A model generated the notes under the pieces. That model searched no databases, was not told where the DNA came from, and saw only the letters and a program-made list of their open reading frames with translations. 64,000 bases of DNA from Saprospiraceae bacterium (lineage in GTDB: Bacteria; Bacteroidota; Bacteroidia; Chitinophagales; Saprospiraceae), in NCBI GenBank assembly GCA_020848995.1, contig JADLHA010000024.1, forward strand, positions 124,001 through 188,000, in the 5' to 3' direction. Both the position numbers and the translations under genes were made by a program. Positions 41,288 to 48,379 of the stretch are shown piece by piece. Every line of letters begins with the position of its first letter. Positions within the stretch are counted from its first letter, which is position 1.

Positions 41288-42289
41288 TCAATATTTAGAG
41301 TAAATACATATTAAATCTGAGTCTAATGTGTACGAGTGCTCCAGTTTCCCCCTGATGGGTGGGGCTTTTATTCCATTCTTTAGCCAGATCTGGGAGGACC
41401 GGATGATGCGGGCTTCGTCCCAAAGCCCGGCTGATATGAAGGTGGAAAGAGTATAGGCTCCCCCTTCAACCAGAATGGATTGGATGCCCTTGTCGTACAG
41501 CAAGCGCAGTAAAAGTGGGAGGGAAATGGTCTTTTCGCCAGGGAATTCCGTCCCTGCAACGAGCGTCTGTGCCTCATCGCCCAGGATCCGCAGATGGCTA
41601 AACCCCGATTTTTCCATGTGCCCCAGAATGATTCGCACGGGATTTTTACCCGGCCAGGAACGGGTTGTCAGCAGCGGGTCGTCCACCAAAACGGTGTTTT
41701 TTCCGACGAGTATCGCATCGGTTTGGCTGCGCCATTTGTGCACCAGCACGTCAGAGTAGCGGTTTGAGATCCGGGTTCGCTCTCCTGTACCCAAAAAGAA
41801 ATCTGCCGATTGCGCAAATTTCAGCACGACATAAGGCCTTTTTTGTGTAATAAACACTTCAAATTGTCGGATGAGCCTTCGCCCCGCGGTTTCACAGACA
41901 GGACCAATGACCTGGACCCCAGCCATGGTCAAAAGCTCCACACTCCGTCCTGCCATGAGCGGATTAGGGTCCTGGCATGCATAAACGACCTTCGGGATTT
42001 TCTCTTCCAGAATGCGGTCCGTACAAGGGGGCGTTTTCCCTCGGTGATTACAGGGCTCCAGGCTGACGTACAGCGTACTTTCTTTCATGAAATGGCGGTC
42101 AGCTTCAGCTACGGATTGAATGGCCTCGATCTCGGCATGTGGCCCCCCGGCAACTCGATGATATCCCTGTCCAATGATCCGGTTACCATATACGACCATG
42201 GCGCCCACAGGAGGATTGGGCGATACCTGCCCGATTCCTTTCCGGGCCAGAAAAAAGCAATGCCGGATGTATCGTTCATGTGGTGCCAT
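41288..42289 (-). CDS. ribD: bifunctional riboflavin biosynthesis deaminase/reductase
   Basis: RibD, 333 residues from ATG 42289 (MAPHERYIRHCFF). N-terminal deaminase (about 1-140) with zinc ligands in HAEIEAIQ and in EPCNHRGKTPPC; C-terminal reductase (about 140-333) with the NADPH-binding VGKNTVLVDDPLLTTR and ILVEGGAYTLSTF. Together they convert diaminohydroxyphosphoribosylaminopyrimidine to the ribitylamino product in riboflavin synthesis, in the cytoplasm. A longer reading to 42376 lacks family similarity before this start. No FMN riboswitch is evident upstream, and no other rib gene is adjacent. Confidence 0.93.
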   Translation of the reverse strand: MAPHERYIRHCFFLARKGIGQVSPNPPVGAMVVYGNRIIGQGYHRVAGGPHAEIEAIQSVAEADRHFMKESTLYVSLEPCNHRGKTPPCTDRILEEKIPKVVYACQDPNPLMAGRSVELLTMAGVQVIGPVCETAGRRLIRQFEVFITQKRPYVVLKFAQSADFFLGTGERTRISNRYSDVLVHKWRSQTDAILVGKNTVLVDDPLLTTRSWPGKNPVRIILGHMEKSGFSHLRILGDEAQTLVAGTEFPGEKTISLPLLLRLLYDKGIQSILVEGGAYTLSTFISAGLWDEARIIRSSQIWLKNGIKAPPIRGKLEHSYTLDSDLICIYSKY

Positions 42290-42611
42290 TCGCTTATTGC
42301 GATAAATTCCGCACAATTTAGGCAGGATGGACTTTCCGGCGTTCTGTGGCAGTCGCTTTAGGGCACCCCGAAGCACTCCCGACGACCTGTCTCTTTCCGC
42401 TATGGCTCATCCCTCAATGATGTTGACTTGGTAATACTTTGTTGTAAACCAGTCAGCTATATCGTTACACCGCTTCCATCGCTGCGCTTCGTCTCATTAT
42501 GCTCAATTCCATGAGTTATCAACAGGGAGCAGAGGGGGGCTTTCTTATTTTATTACGGCCTCAAAATGAAGTTATTCGAGGTGCCCATTATATTTGTCCA
42601 AAATCCGACCT
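42290..42611. other. intergenic stretch between ribD and the aquaporin gene
   Basis: About 320 bases between two divergent starts. It contains the TATATTTG element at 42589-42596 before the aquaporin gene. No riboswitch, tRNA, repeat or convincing short gene is seen; the frame running upstream of ribD to 42376 has no recognisable content. Confidence 0.6.
42589..42596 (+). promoter_or_regulatory. -7 promoter element of the aquaporin gene
   Basis: TATATTTG, full TAnnTTTG match, 15 bases before the ATG at 42612. It supports 42612 rather than an upstream start at 42594. Confidence 0.55.
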
Positions 42612-43244
42612 ATGAAATTAAATAAACTCGTCGTAGAGTGCATCGGAACATTTTTTTTGGTTCTGGTCGTCAATATGTGTGCACTGGGGAATGCGGGGAC
42701 CTTCACGCCGATCGCTGCGGGCTTTATCCTTCTTGCCATGATTTTTGCTGGCGGACACCTGTCGGGAGCCCATTACAATCCTGCCGTCACCCTGGCTGTA
42801 TTCCTTCGCGGAAAATGTTCAGCGGCTGAGGTGCCGTCCTACATCTTTGCCCAATTGCTGGGAGCCTCCGTTGCCTCGTTGCTTGCAAGTGCTTTTTTTC
42901 TGGATAAAATGGGTCCGGGAATGGACCTCTCGATGACAGTAGGTCAGGCTCTTGTAGCAGAATTGCTGGGAACTTTTGCACTGTGCTGGGTCGTTTTAAA
43001 TGTAGCGACTGCCCAAAATACGGGTGGTAATTCATTTTACGGTCTTGCCATAGGTGCAGTGATCATCAGTATGGCTTATGCCTTTGGACCTGTTTCCGGT
43101 GCAGCGTTTAACCCGGCTGTTGCGCTCAGCCTCGGGGTCAGCAACTTGTCCGGATTTAACAATTTCTGGATTTACCTCATAGGTGAAATTCTCGGAGCGG
43201 TTCTTGCCGCATACGCATTCCTCTTTGCCAACGGGAAAGAATAG
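42612..43244 (+). CDS. MIP family channel (aquaporin-like) lacking filter Arg
   Basis: A 210-residue inner-membrane channel with six helices and the two half-helix NPA motifs: AHYNPAVTLAVFLRG and AAFNPAVALSLG. The family passes water or small neutral solutes. In classic aquaporins the second NPA is followed by Arg (NPAR), part of the selectivity filter; here Val follows (NPAVALS). Starts at ATG 42612 (MKLNKLVVECIGTFF). Substrate could differ from water; a related bacterial group with NPAV exists, so this is probably a subfamily trait and not decay. Shorter than AqpZ by about 20 residues. Confidence 0.9.
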   Translation: MKLNKLVVECIGTFFLVLVVNMCALGNAGTFTPIAAGFILLAMIFAGGHLSGAHYNPAVTLAVFLRGKCSAAEVPSYIFAQLLGASVASLLASAFFLDKMGPGMDLSMTVGQALVAELLGTFALCWVVLNVATAQNTGGNSFYGLAIGAVIISMAYAFGPVSGAAFNPAVALSLGVSNLSGFNNFWIYLIGEILGAVLAAYAFLFANGKE

Positions 43245-43337
43245 TCGCTGGGATAGCGATGCTTTGTGGGTGGCAAAAGGGCCCCTCTGATGCAGATGGG
43301 TGTTGGCAAAGCGCCAATTAGCTGCAGATCAGGCCCC

Positions 43338-44483
43338 TCACCATTTGCCCTTTAGGCACTTCGAAATGATTTCGATGGCCTGGTCCACTTCCTGAGTGGT
43401 ATTGAAGTGTGCAAAGGAAAAGCGGACGGCCTTGCCAGGATGGTTAGGCCGGATGGTAGAGATCACATGAGAACCTTTCTCTGCGCCAGAACTGCATGCC
43501 GAACCTGCCGAAACACTCAATCCTTCTACGTCGAAGAGCACATTCATGAGGTCGATGCCTTCGAACCAGGGGAAATGAACGTTTACAATTTTGGGAGATG
43601 TGTTCTCCGGTGGAGAATTGAGCTCCAATCCAGGAACCTGTTCCATCAGGTTCGAGATGAATCGCTCCCGGATCTGTGCAAGGGAGGCAAGCCTGGAATC
43701 CAACTCATCGTAGCACCGGCTGAGGGCAAAACTCAGTGCACCAATCCCGTAAATATTTTCTGTTCCCGCACGCATATTGCGTTCCTGGCTGCCGCCGTGA
43801 ACGATGGGGTCCAGGAGGTTGCCGCTGCGTATATAAACAAAGGCACTCCCTTTTGGCGCATAGAATTTATGCGCAGAACCGGTGGCAAAGTCGAGTGGCA
43901 AATCGCGGAGTGCATATCTTGAAAAGCCGATGCCCTGAACCGTATCGCTATGGAATAGGGCTCCGTGGGAGTGGGCAAGGAGTCCTGTCGATTCGATGTC
44001 CGTAATGGTCCCCAGTTCGTTGTTGACATGCATCAGCGAAACCAAAGTGGTAGGGCCGGGATAGCGACGAAGCAATGTGTCGAGTTGTTCTTCATCGAAT
44101 CTGCCAAAGCGATCCACTTCCAGGTAGTGGATTCTTGCTAACCCTCGTTCGGAAAGCCAATCATAGGAGCGAAGGTTGCAAGCGTGCTCAATTGGCGTGC
44201 TGATGATGTCGGTTACGCCGAGACTGCGGACACAGCTTTTGAGGATCAGGTTATTGGATTCGCTGCCCGACGAAGTGAAAAACAATTCGGAGGGATTGCA
44301 GGAAAGATACCTGGAAACCGTTTTGCGACTCTCCTCAATAAAGCTGCGCGAAGCTCGGCCCTCTGCATGGGTTGATGAGGGATTGCCGTAATATTTACCG
44401 GCGACCTCACAAAGATGATCTTTGACTTCAGGCAATAGCGGCGTCGTTGCTGCGTGGTCGAAGTAAATGCGCTTTTTGCTCAT
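43338..44483 (-). CDS. cysteine desulfurase, NifS/IscS type
   Basis: A PLP enzyme of 381 residues that removes sulfur from cysteine to feed Fe-S cluster or thio-cofactor synthesis. FDHAATTPLLPEV is at the start, the PLP Lys in GSAHKFYAPKG, and the catalytic Cys loop SAGSACSSGAEKGSH (about 328-342), which is the long loop of the IscS/NifS class. The ATG overlaps the glmM stop by 4 bases (ATGA), so it is translationally coupled behind glmM. No IscU gene follows in the window, so the exact acceptor is unclear. Confidence 0.93.
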   Translation of the reverse strand: MSKKRIYFDHAATTPLLPEVKDHLCEVAGKYYGNPSSTHAEGRASRSFIEESRKTVSRYLSCNPSELFFTSSGSESNNLILKSCVRSLGVTDIISTPIEHACNLRSYDWLSERGLARIHYLEVDRFGRFDEEQLDTLLRRYPGPTTLVSLMHVNNELGTITDIESTGLLAHSHGALFHSDTVQGIGFSRYALRDLPLDFATGSAHKFYAPKGSAFVYIRSGNLLDPIVHGGSQERNMRAGTENIYGIGALSFALSRCYDELDSRLASLAQIRERFISNLMEQVPGLELNSPPENTSPKIVNVHFPWFEGIDLMNVLFDVEGLSVSAGSACSSGAEKGSHVISTIRPNHPGKAVRFSFAHFNTTQEVDQAIEIISKCLKGKW

Positions 44484-45862
44484 GCTTGGGCGTTGAAGCG
44501 TTGTAACAGTTTTTGGATGTCGTCTGCAAGTGTTCCTGCCGTTTGCACATCCCTGGCTTCACTGTAGATGCGAAGAATGGGCTCAGTATTGGATTTGCGA
44601 ACCTGCACCCATCCTTCGGGGTAGTCCACTTTGATGCCGTCGGTGAGGTCGGGTTCCGCCTCCTGCAATGCTTCTGCAAGGTAGTCCATGAGGGCCTTGG
44701 GGTCAACATGGATGCCCACTTGATATTTACGTTTCTCCATAACATAATCCGGATAACGGTCTCGCAACTTAGACAGAGCAACGGAATCAACAGCGAGCTT
44801 TGAAAGGGCCAGGGCAATGCCAATCAGTGCATCCCTTCCGTAATGCAGATCCGGCACAATGATCCCACCATTTCCCTCTCCTCCGATGACGGCTTCAACT
44901 TCTTTCATCTTGCGAACGACATGCGCTTCCCCAACAGCACTTGCAAAATACCCACCTCCTTTGGCAAGGACTACATCGCGCAAGGCCCGCGATGACGACA
45001 GGTTGGAAACGGCGTTGCCCGAGCGGTGATCTAAAACGTAATCCGCTACCAGCACCAGGGTGTATTCTTCACCAATGTATCGGCCGCCTTCGTCGATCAG
45101 CGCAAGCCGATCGACATCGGGATCTACAGCTATGCCCAGGTCAAAGCCCGTTTTGACAAGGTCCTTAAGTGTAGTCAGGTGATGCGAAAGGGGCTCCGGA
45201 TCATGTGCAAACAGTCCACTCAGATCGTCGTTGATCAGGACATATTCTACCCCCAAAGCCTCGAAAAGCCTGGGCATTGCCAGGGCTCCCGTTGAGTTGA
45301 TGCAGTCGGCAACCACCCGGAATCGCCGGTTTTTTATGGCTTGAACGTTGACCAGGGGATGGCGGAGTATGGCTGCGACGTGGTCCTGCAGGCTGGTGTT
45401 ATACTCAATCATTCCACCGAGCGACTCAATCCCCGGCATTGCTTCAGCCCGGAGGGCCGCCCGTTCCAAAACCCAAGCCCCGTCTTCGGGTGACAGGAAT
45501 TCACCTCGGGCATTGAGCAGTTTTAAAGCATTCCAATTTGCAGGATTATGGCTTGCACTGAGTACGATTCCGCCATCGGCTGAGCAGTGGACTACGGCCA
45601 TTTCGACCGTTGGGGTAGTGCTCAAGCCCGTTTGTATGACATCAACTCCCATCGCCCGGAGGGTCCCGGTTACAAGGTCGTTTACCATTTCGCCGCTAAC
45701 ACGGGCGTCCCTCCCGATGACAACCTTTGGCCTTGAAGACTTCAAAAGCAGCCAACGGGCATAAGCTCCGGTAAAACCAATCAGGTCCGAAGGACTCAGG
45801 CTGTCTCCGGGCATGCCGCCAATGGTGCCGCGAATCCCGGAAACTGAACAGATCAATGGCAT
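44480..45862 (-). CDS. glmM: phosphoglucosamine mutase
   Basis: A 460-residue phosphohexomutase that makes glucosamine-1-phosphate for UDP-GlcNAc, hence peptidoglycan and lipid A. Phosphoserine loop SASHNP at 102-107 (Ser104), metal loop VDPDVDRLALIDEGG, sugar loop GEGNGG, and the C-terminal phosphate-binding SNTEPILRIY. The GISGIRGT-like start (CSVSGIRGT) is also typical. Assignment over phosphomannomutase rests on family resemblance. A TACATTTG -7 element lies 16 bases before the ATG. It overlaps the cysteine desulfurase gene downstream. Confidence 0.9.
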   Translation of the reverse strand: MPLICSVSGIRGTIGGMPGDSLSPSDLIGFTGAYARWLLLKSSRPKVVIGRDARVSGEMVNDLVTGTLRAMGVDVIQTGLSTTPTVEMAVVHCSADGGIVLSASHNPANWNALKLLNARGEFLSPEDGAWVLERAALRAEAMPGIESLGGMIEYNTSLQDHVAAILRHPLVNVQAIKNRRFRVVADCINSTGALAMPRLFEALGVEYVLINDDLSGLFAHDPEPLSHHLTTLKDLVKTGFDLGIAVDPDVDRLALIDEGGRYIGEEYTLVLVADYVLDHRSGNAVSNLSSSRALRDVVLAKGGGYFASAVGEAHVVRKMKEVEAVIGGEGNGGIIVPDLHYGRDALIGIALALSKLAVDSVALSKLRDRYPDYVMEKRKYQVGIHVDPKALMDYLAEALQEAEPDLTDGIKVDYPEGWVQVRKSNTEPILRIYSEARDVQTAGTLADDIQKLLQRFNAQA

Positions 45863-45878
45863 TAAATGGTTTAAACTG

Positions 45879-45886
45879 CAAATGTA
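45879..45886 (-). promoter_or_regulatory. -7 promoter element of glmM
   Basis: TACATTTG on the minus strand, full TAnnTTTG match, 16 bases before the ATG at 45862. Confidence 0.55.
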
Positions 45887-46558
45887 TTAAGGGTACTTCA
45901 AAAATTCCGTTTTGATGCCAGAATGAAAAAGGATGCTTCCCTCCACTCCTTGTTGATGACTCACTGATATTAACAAAATGAGTCGAGGCGTAGCGAAGGG
46001 AACGCTGTGGAACGATAATGGACTGAGCTGCAACTGAGTATTGTGAAGCTAACTTCATTGAGCGCACGAGCCTGTACGGGCTGACTGGTGCAATAGGGAG
46101 TTATTAGAAATGCTCTATTTCGACCAGATTACAATTTACATGTACGTGTGGGCCATTGGCCGACCCAAAGCTTTAGGGGGCATTGGGCAGGGTTTCGCAG
46201 GATCCTTGGCAGTACCGGACATCAGCCCGTTTCCGGCCCTTTTGGGGAGTGGACCGGACAGGCAGGAAATCCATGCTGTGGATAATGCGTACATAGAATG
46301 GGGAGTGGTAGGAATGATCAATTGCCAGCGAACTGGTCATATCGGTTATTAGCAGCCACATTTCAGGTATGCCCCGGGTAAGCTGGAATCCCACGGCATG
46401 TTGCCAGGGGAGGCTGCGCCGAACCCACTGATCAGCAGTGGCATCTACATTATTGACTGTGTAATAGGGGCCTTTAAGTGCCTTTGCCTGAAAAATTAAA
46501 AAATTGAGCATCACCCGGATCAATGGGCTGAACTCCATGCCTCGCAGTGAGGGAAGCG

Positions 46559-46566
46559 TATCTTTG
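46559..46566 (+). promoter_or_regulatory. -7 promoter element of the PAP2 phosphatase gene
   Basis: TATCTTTG, full TAnnTTTG match, 18 bases before the ATG at 46585. It excludes the upstream start at 46504. Confidence 0.55.
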
Positions 46567-46584
46567 CAACCTTGCCGGAATGCT

Positions 46585-47214
46585 ATGGTCGATTTTCTGA
46601 ATGCGCTGGATCACGATTGGTTTCTCTGGATTCAGGGAGAGATGAGAAGTCGTCACTGGGACCCATACTTCGTGGCGTTCAGGGAGAAATATACCTGGAT
46701 ACCTCTGTACATTTTTTTGCTTGGAACGGTGTTTTTCAACTACGGAAAAAAGGGCTGGCTCGTCGTCGTGGCGGTTGGGGTCCTCATCACCTTAACGGAT
46801 CAGACAAGCAGCAATTTGATCAAAAAGAGGATACAACGGGAACGGCCATGTAACGAGACTTACTTTAAGGAGGCATACCATAGCGCCATTTCCTGCAGTG
46901 GCGGGTACAGTATGCCTTCATCCCATGCTGCAAACCACATGGGACTGGCAACCTTTCTTTTTCTTTTGCTCAGCAATCCTTTGCGTTGGTTATTGCCTTT
47001 TTGGGCATTGCTTGTGGGGTATTCCCAAGTCTATGTGGGTGTCCATTTTCCTTTTGACGTAGGTATGGGGTGGCTTCTGGGGGTTGTTCTGGGAGTTTTG
47101 GTAATGGCGTTATTTTCACGCGCGGTCAACGGTTCGTTGCCGGGAACAGAGCGGTTGAATTTCCGCATGCGCCAATTGAGTTTTACCAATTTCTGGAGAA
47201 AACGGATTCAATGA
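46585..47214 (+). CDS. PAP2 family phosphatase
   Basis: A 209-residue membrane phosphatase with five or six helices, from ATG 46585. The three PAP2 motifs are KKRIQRERPCNE (KxxxxxxRP), YSMPSSHAANHMG (PSxH) and SQVYVGVHFPFDVGMG (SxxxxxxHxxxD). Probably hydrolyses a lipid phosphate such as undecaprenyl pyrophosphate in the cell envelope. In motif 3 the usual Arg after the Ser is Gln here, an odd substitution at a phosphate-binding residue; catalytic His residues are intact. Substrate not determined by sequence. Confidence 0.88.
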   Translation: MVDFLNALDHDWFLWIQGEMRSRHWDPYFVAFREKYTWIPLYIFLLGTVFFNYGKKGWLVVVAVGVLITLTDQTSSNLIKKRIQRERPCNETYFKEAYHSAISCSGGYSMPSSHAANHMGLATFLFLLLSNPLRWLLPFWALLVGYSQVYVGVHFPFDVGMGWLLGVVLGVLVMALFSRAVNGSLPGTERLNFRMRQLSFTNFWRKRIQ

Positions 47215-47324
47215 CATGAGATTCCGGGCCGGTGTGGTTGAACAGCCAAATTGCAGTCCGGAACAGTTCTCTGAATTTCCGGAGATTATCCGTTTCAGAT
47301 AAGTTCAGCACGCCAGACTCCGGG

Positions 47325-47615
47325 TCAGTTCCCAAACGGGAGGGCAAATCTGTCGAACGAGAGCATCAGGAGGATGATGAGCACACTTTCAACGATGAGA
47401 ATGACCATAAAAGTTGAATACCATTTAGGCAGGTGGGATCTTTCTAACTTTTCGGCGATTTGTGCAATAACCAGGAGGCTTGTGGAAATGGATGCAATGA
47501 GCAATGCGAGAAAAAATCCAGTGTATGCATGAACCAACCAAACGGATAAGAGCGTTATCGGAAAAAGCAGGGCAAAATGTAGCAAGGCTTTGCCGGGATT
47601 TATTTTTGGGTTCAT
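47325..47615 (-). CDS. small membrane protein, unknown
   Basis: About 96 residues from ATG 47615 (MNPKINPGKALLHF), with three predicted helices (about 10-28, 29-48 and 70-90) and a short polar loop AEKLERSHLPKWYS. No family recognised. An ATG at 47639 would overlap the divergent start of the gene at 47638, so the later start is preferred. Convergent with the PAP2 gene (110 bases between). Moderate confidence that it is expressed. Confidence 0.6.
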   Translation of the reverse strand: MNPKINPGKALLHFALLFPITLLSVWLVHAYTGFFLALLIASISTSLLVIAQIAEKLERSHLPKWYSTFMVILIVESVLIILLMLSFDRFALPFGN

Positions 47616-47637
47616 TGGCTGCAATGGATAAACAAAC

Positions 47638-48150
47638 ATGAAGTTAGCTCAACTATTGATGGCGACGTTGTTTTTCGGTCCCCTCTGCGTGAAATGGACT
47701 TTCGCACAAAGTGAGGCTGACAAATGGATGCGAAATTGGGAAGCGCGGGCTGAGTTAGAACGCATTGACGACGTTTACATTCCCAAAGATTTGACTGAAG
47801 CCATGTCTGAGCTCGATCGCCTTACGGACGACAGCATGGCGGCAGTCATAACTTTGGCTCCGGAGGACGAGATTGCAAGTAAACTTCACTTCAGTTTGGG
47901 GAGGTGGATGCAACTGCATTGGGGACTCGAGGAAGGGAGCCGGCTAGCCGCCAACCTTCGCACCCGCGGTCTGAGCTTTCCCGATGACATGATGGACCTG
48001 CTCATCCGTTGCTGGCACCGCCATCTGAATGGGAAACCAACAGAGGAAGAAGTCCTGATCACAAAATACCGCGAGTTGCGGCGTTCTGAACACCTGAGGC
48101 GATTGCAAAAAACTCAATCGACCGTGCTTCCGCCGGCCGATCGGCGCTGA
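47638..48150 (+). CDS. exported protein, DUF6794-like
   Basis: A 170-residue protein with signal peptide (about 1-23, ending KWTFAQ), then a helical domain: IPKDLTEAMSELDRLTDDSM, DEIASKLHFSLGRWMQLHWG and SRLAANLRTRGLSFPDDMMD, finally CWHRHLNGKPTEEEV. This IPKxL-x-E...LHFxLGxW...LWHRxLNG layout is that of DUF6794, a small Bacteroidota family of unknown function. The C-terminal tail is basic. Divergent from the small membrane protein gene. Confidence 0.75.
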   Translation: MKLAQLLMATLFFGPLCVKWTFAQSEADKWMRNWEARAELERIDDVYIPKDLTEAMSELDRLTDDSMAAVITLAPEDEIASKLHFSLGRWMQLHWGLEEGSRLAANLRTRGLSFPDDMMDLLIRCWHRHLNGKPTEEEVLITKYRELRRSEHLRRLQKTQSTVLPPADRR

Positions 48151-48341
48151 GTGCGGAAGGTATTCGTCCCCTGCTTGATAGAAACTCCTTGATTATCAGG
48201 TAGTCCTGTAAGGGAATGGCGCTTTCAGGGCAGGGGGCTGGATGCATTTTATAAAAGTTTGAAAGGACAGGTCAAATGTTGATTTAATCATAGCATAGCC
48301 GCTTCCCTGTTGGCAAAAGGGCGCTTTCGTTAAAAAAAATA

Positions 48342-48349
48342 TAGCTTTG
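48342..48349 (+). promoter_or_regulatory. -7 promoter element of topA
   Basis: TAGCTTTG, full TAnnTTTG match. The ATG at 48380 lies 30 bases downstream; an alternative start at 48347 would lie within this element, so 48380 is correct. Confidence 0.6.
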
Positions 48350-48379
48350 CCCGAATTTTTGTCAAAACCACAGTACCGG

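Larger units (their letters stand above)
45863..46584. other. gene-poor stretch between glmM and the PAP2 gene
   Basis: About 720 bases with no convincing gene. It holds the glmM -7 element at 45879-45886 and the PAP2 -7 element at 46559-46566. Overlapping frames of 60-120 residues exist on both strands (minus 46173-46538 with a plausible composition, minus 46136-46321, plus 46110-46352) but none has a recognisable start, family motif or coding neighbour. A decayed gene or an RNA gene is possible; I cannot fold it reliably by eye. Confidence 0.5.

Noticed and set aside
46173..46538. A 121-residue minus-strand frame between glmM and PAP2
   Set aside because: No recognisable family, start or neighbour support; overlapping frames on both strands are similar in length.
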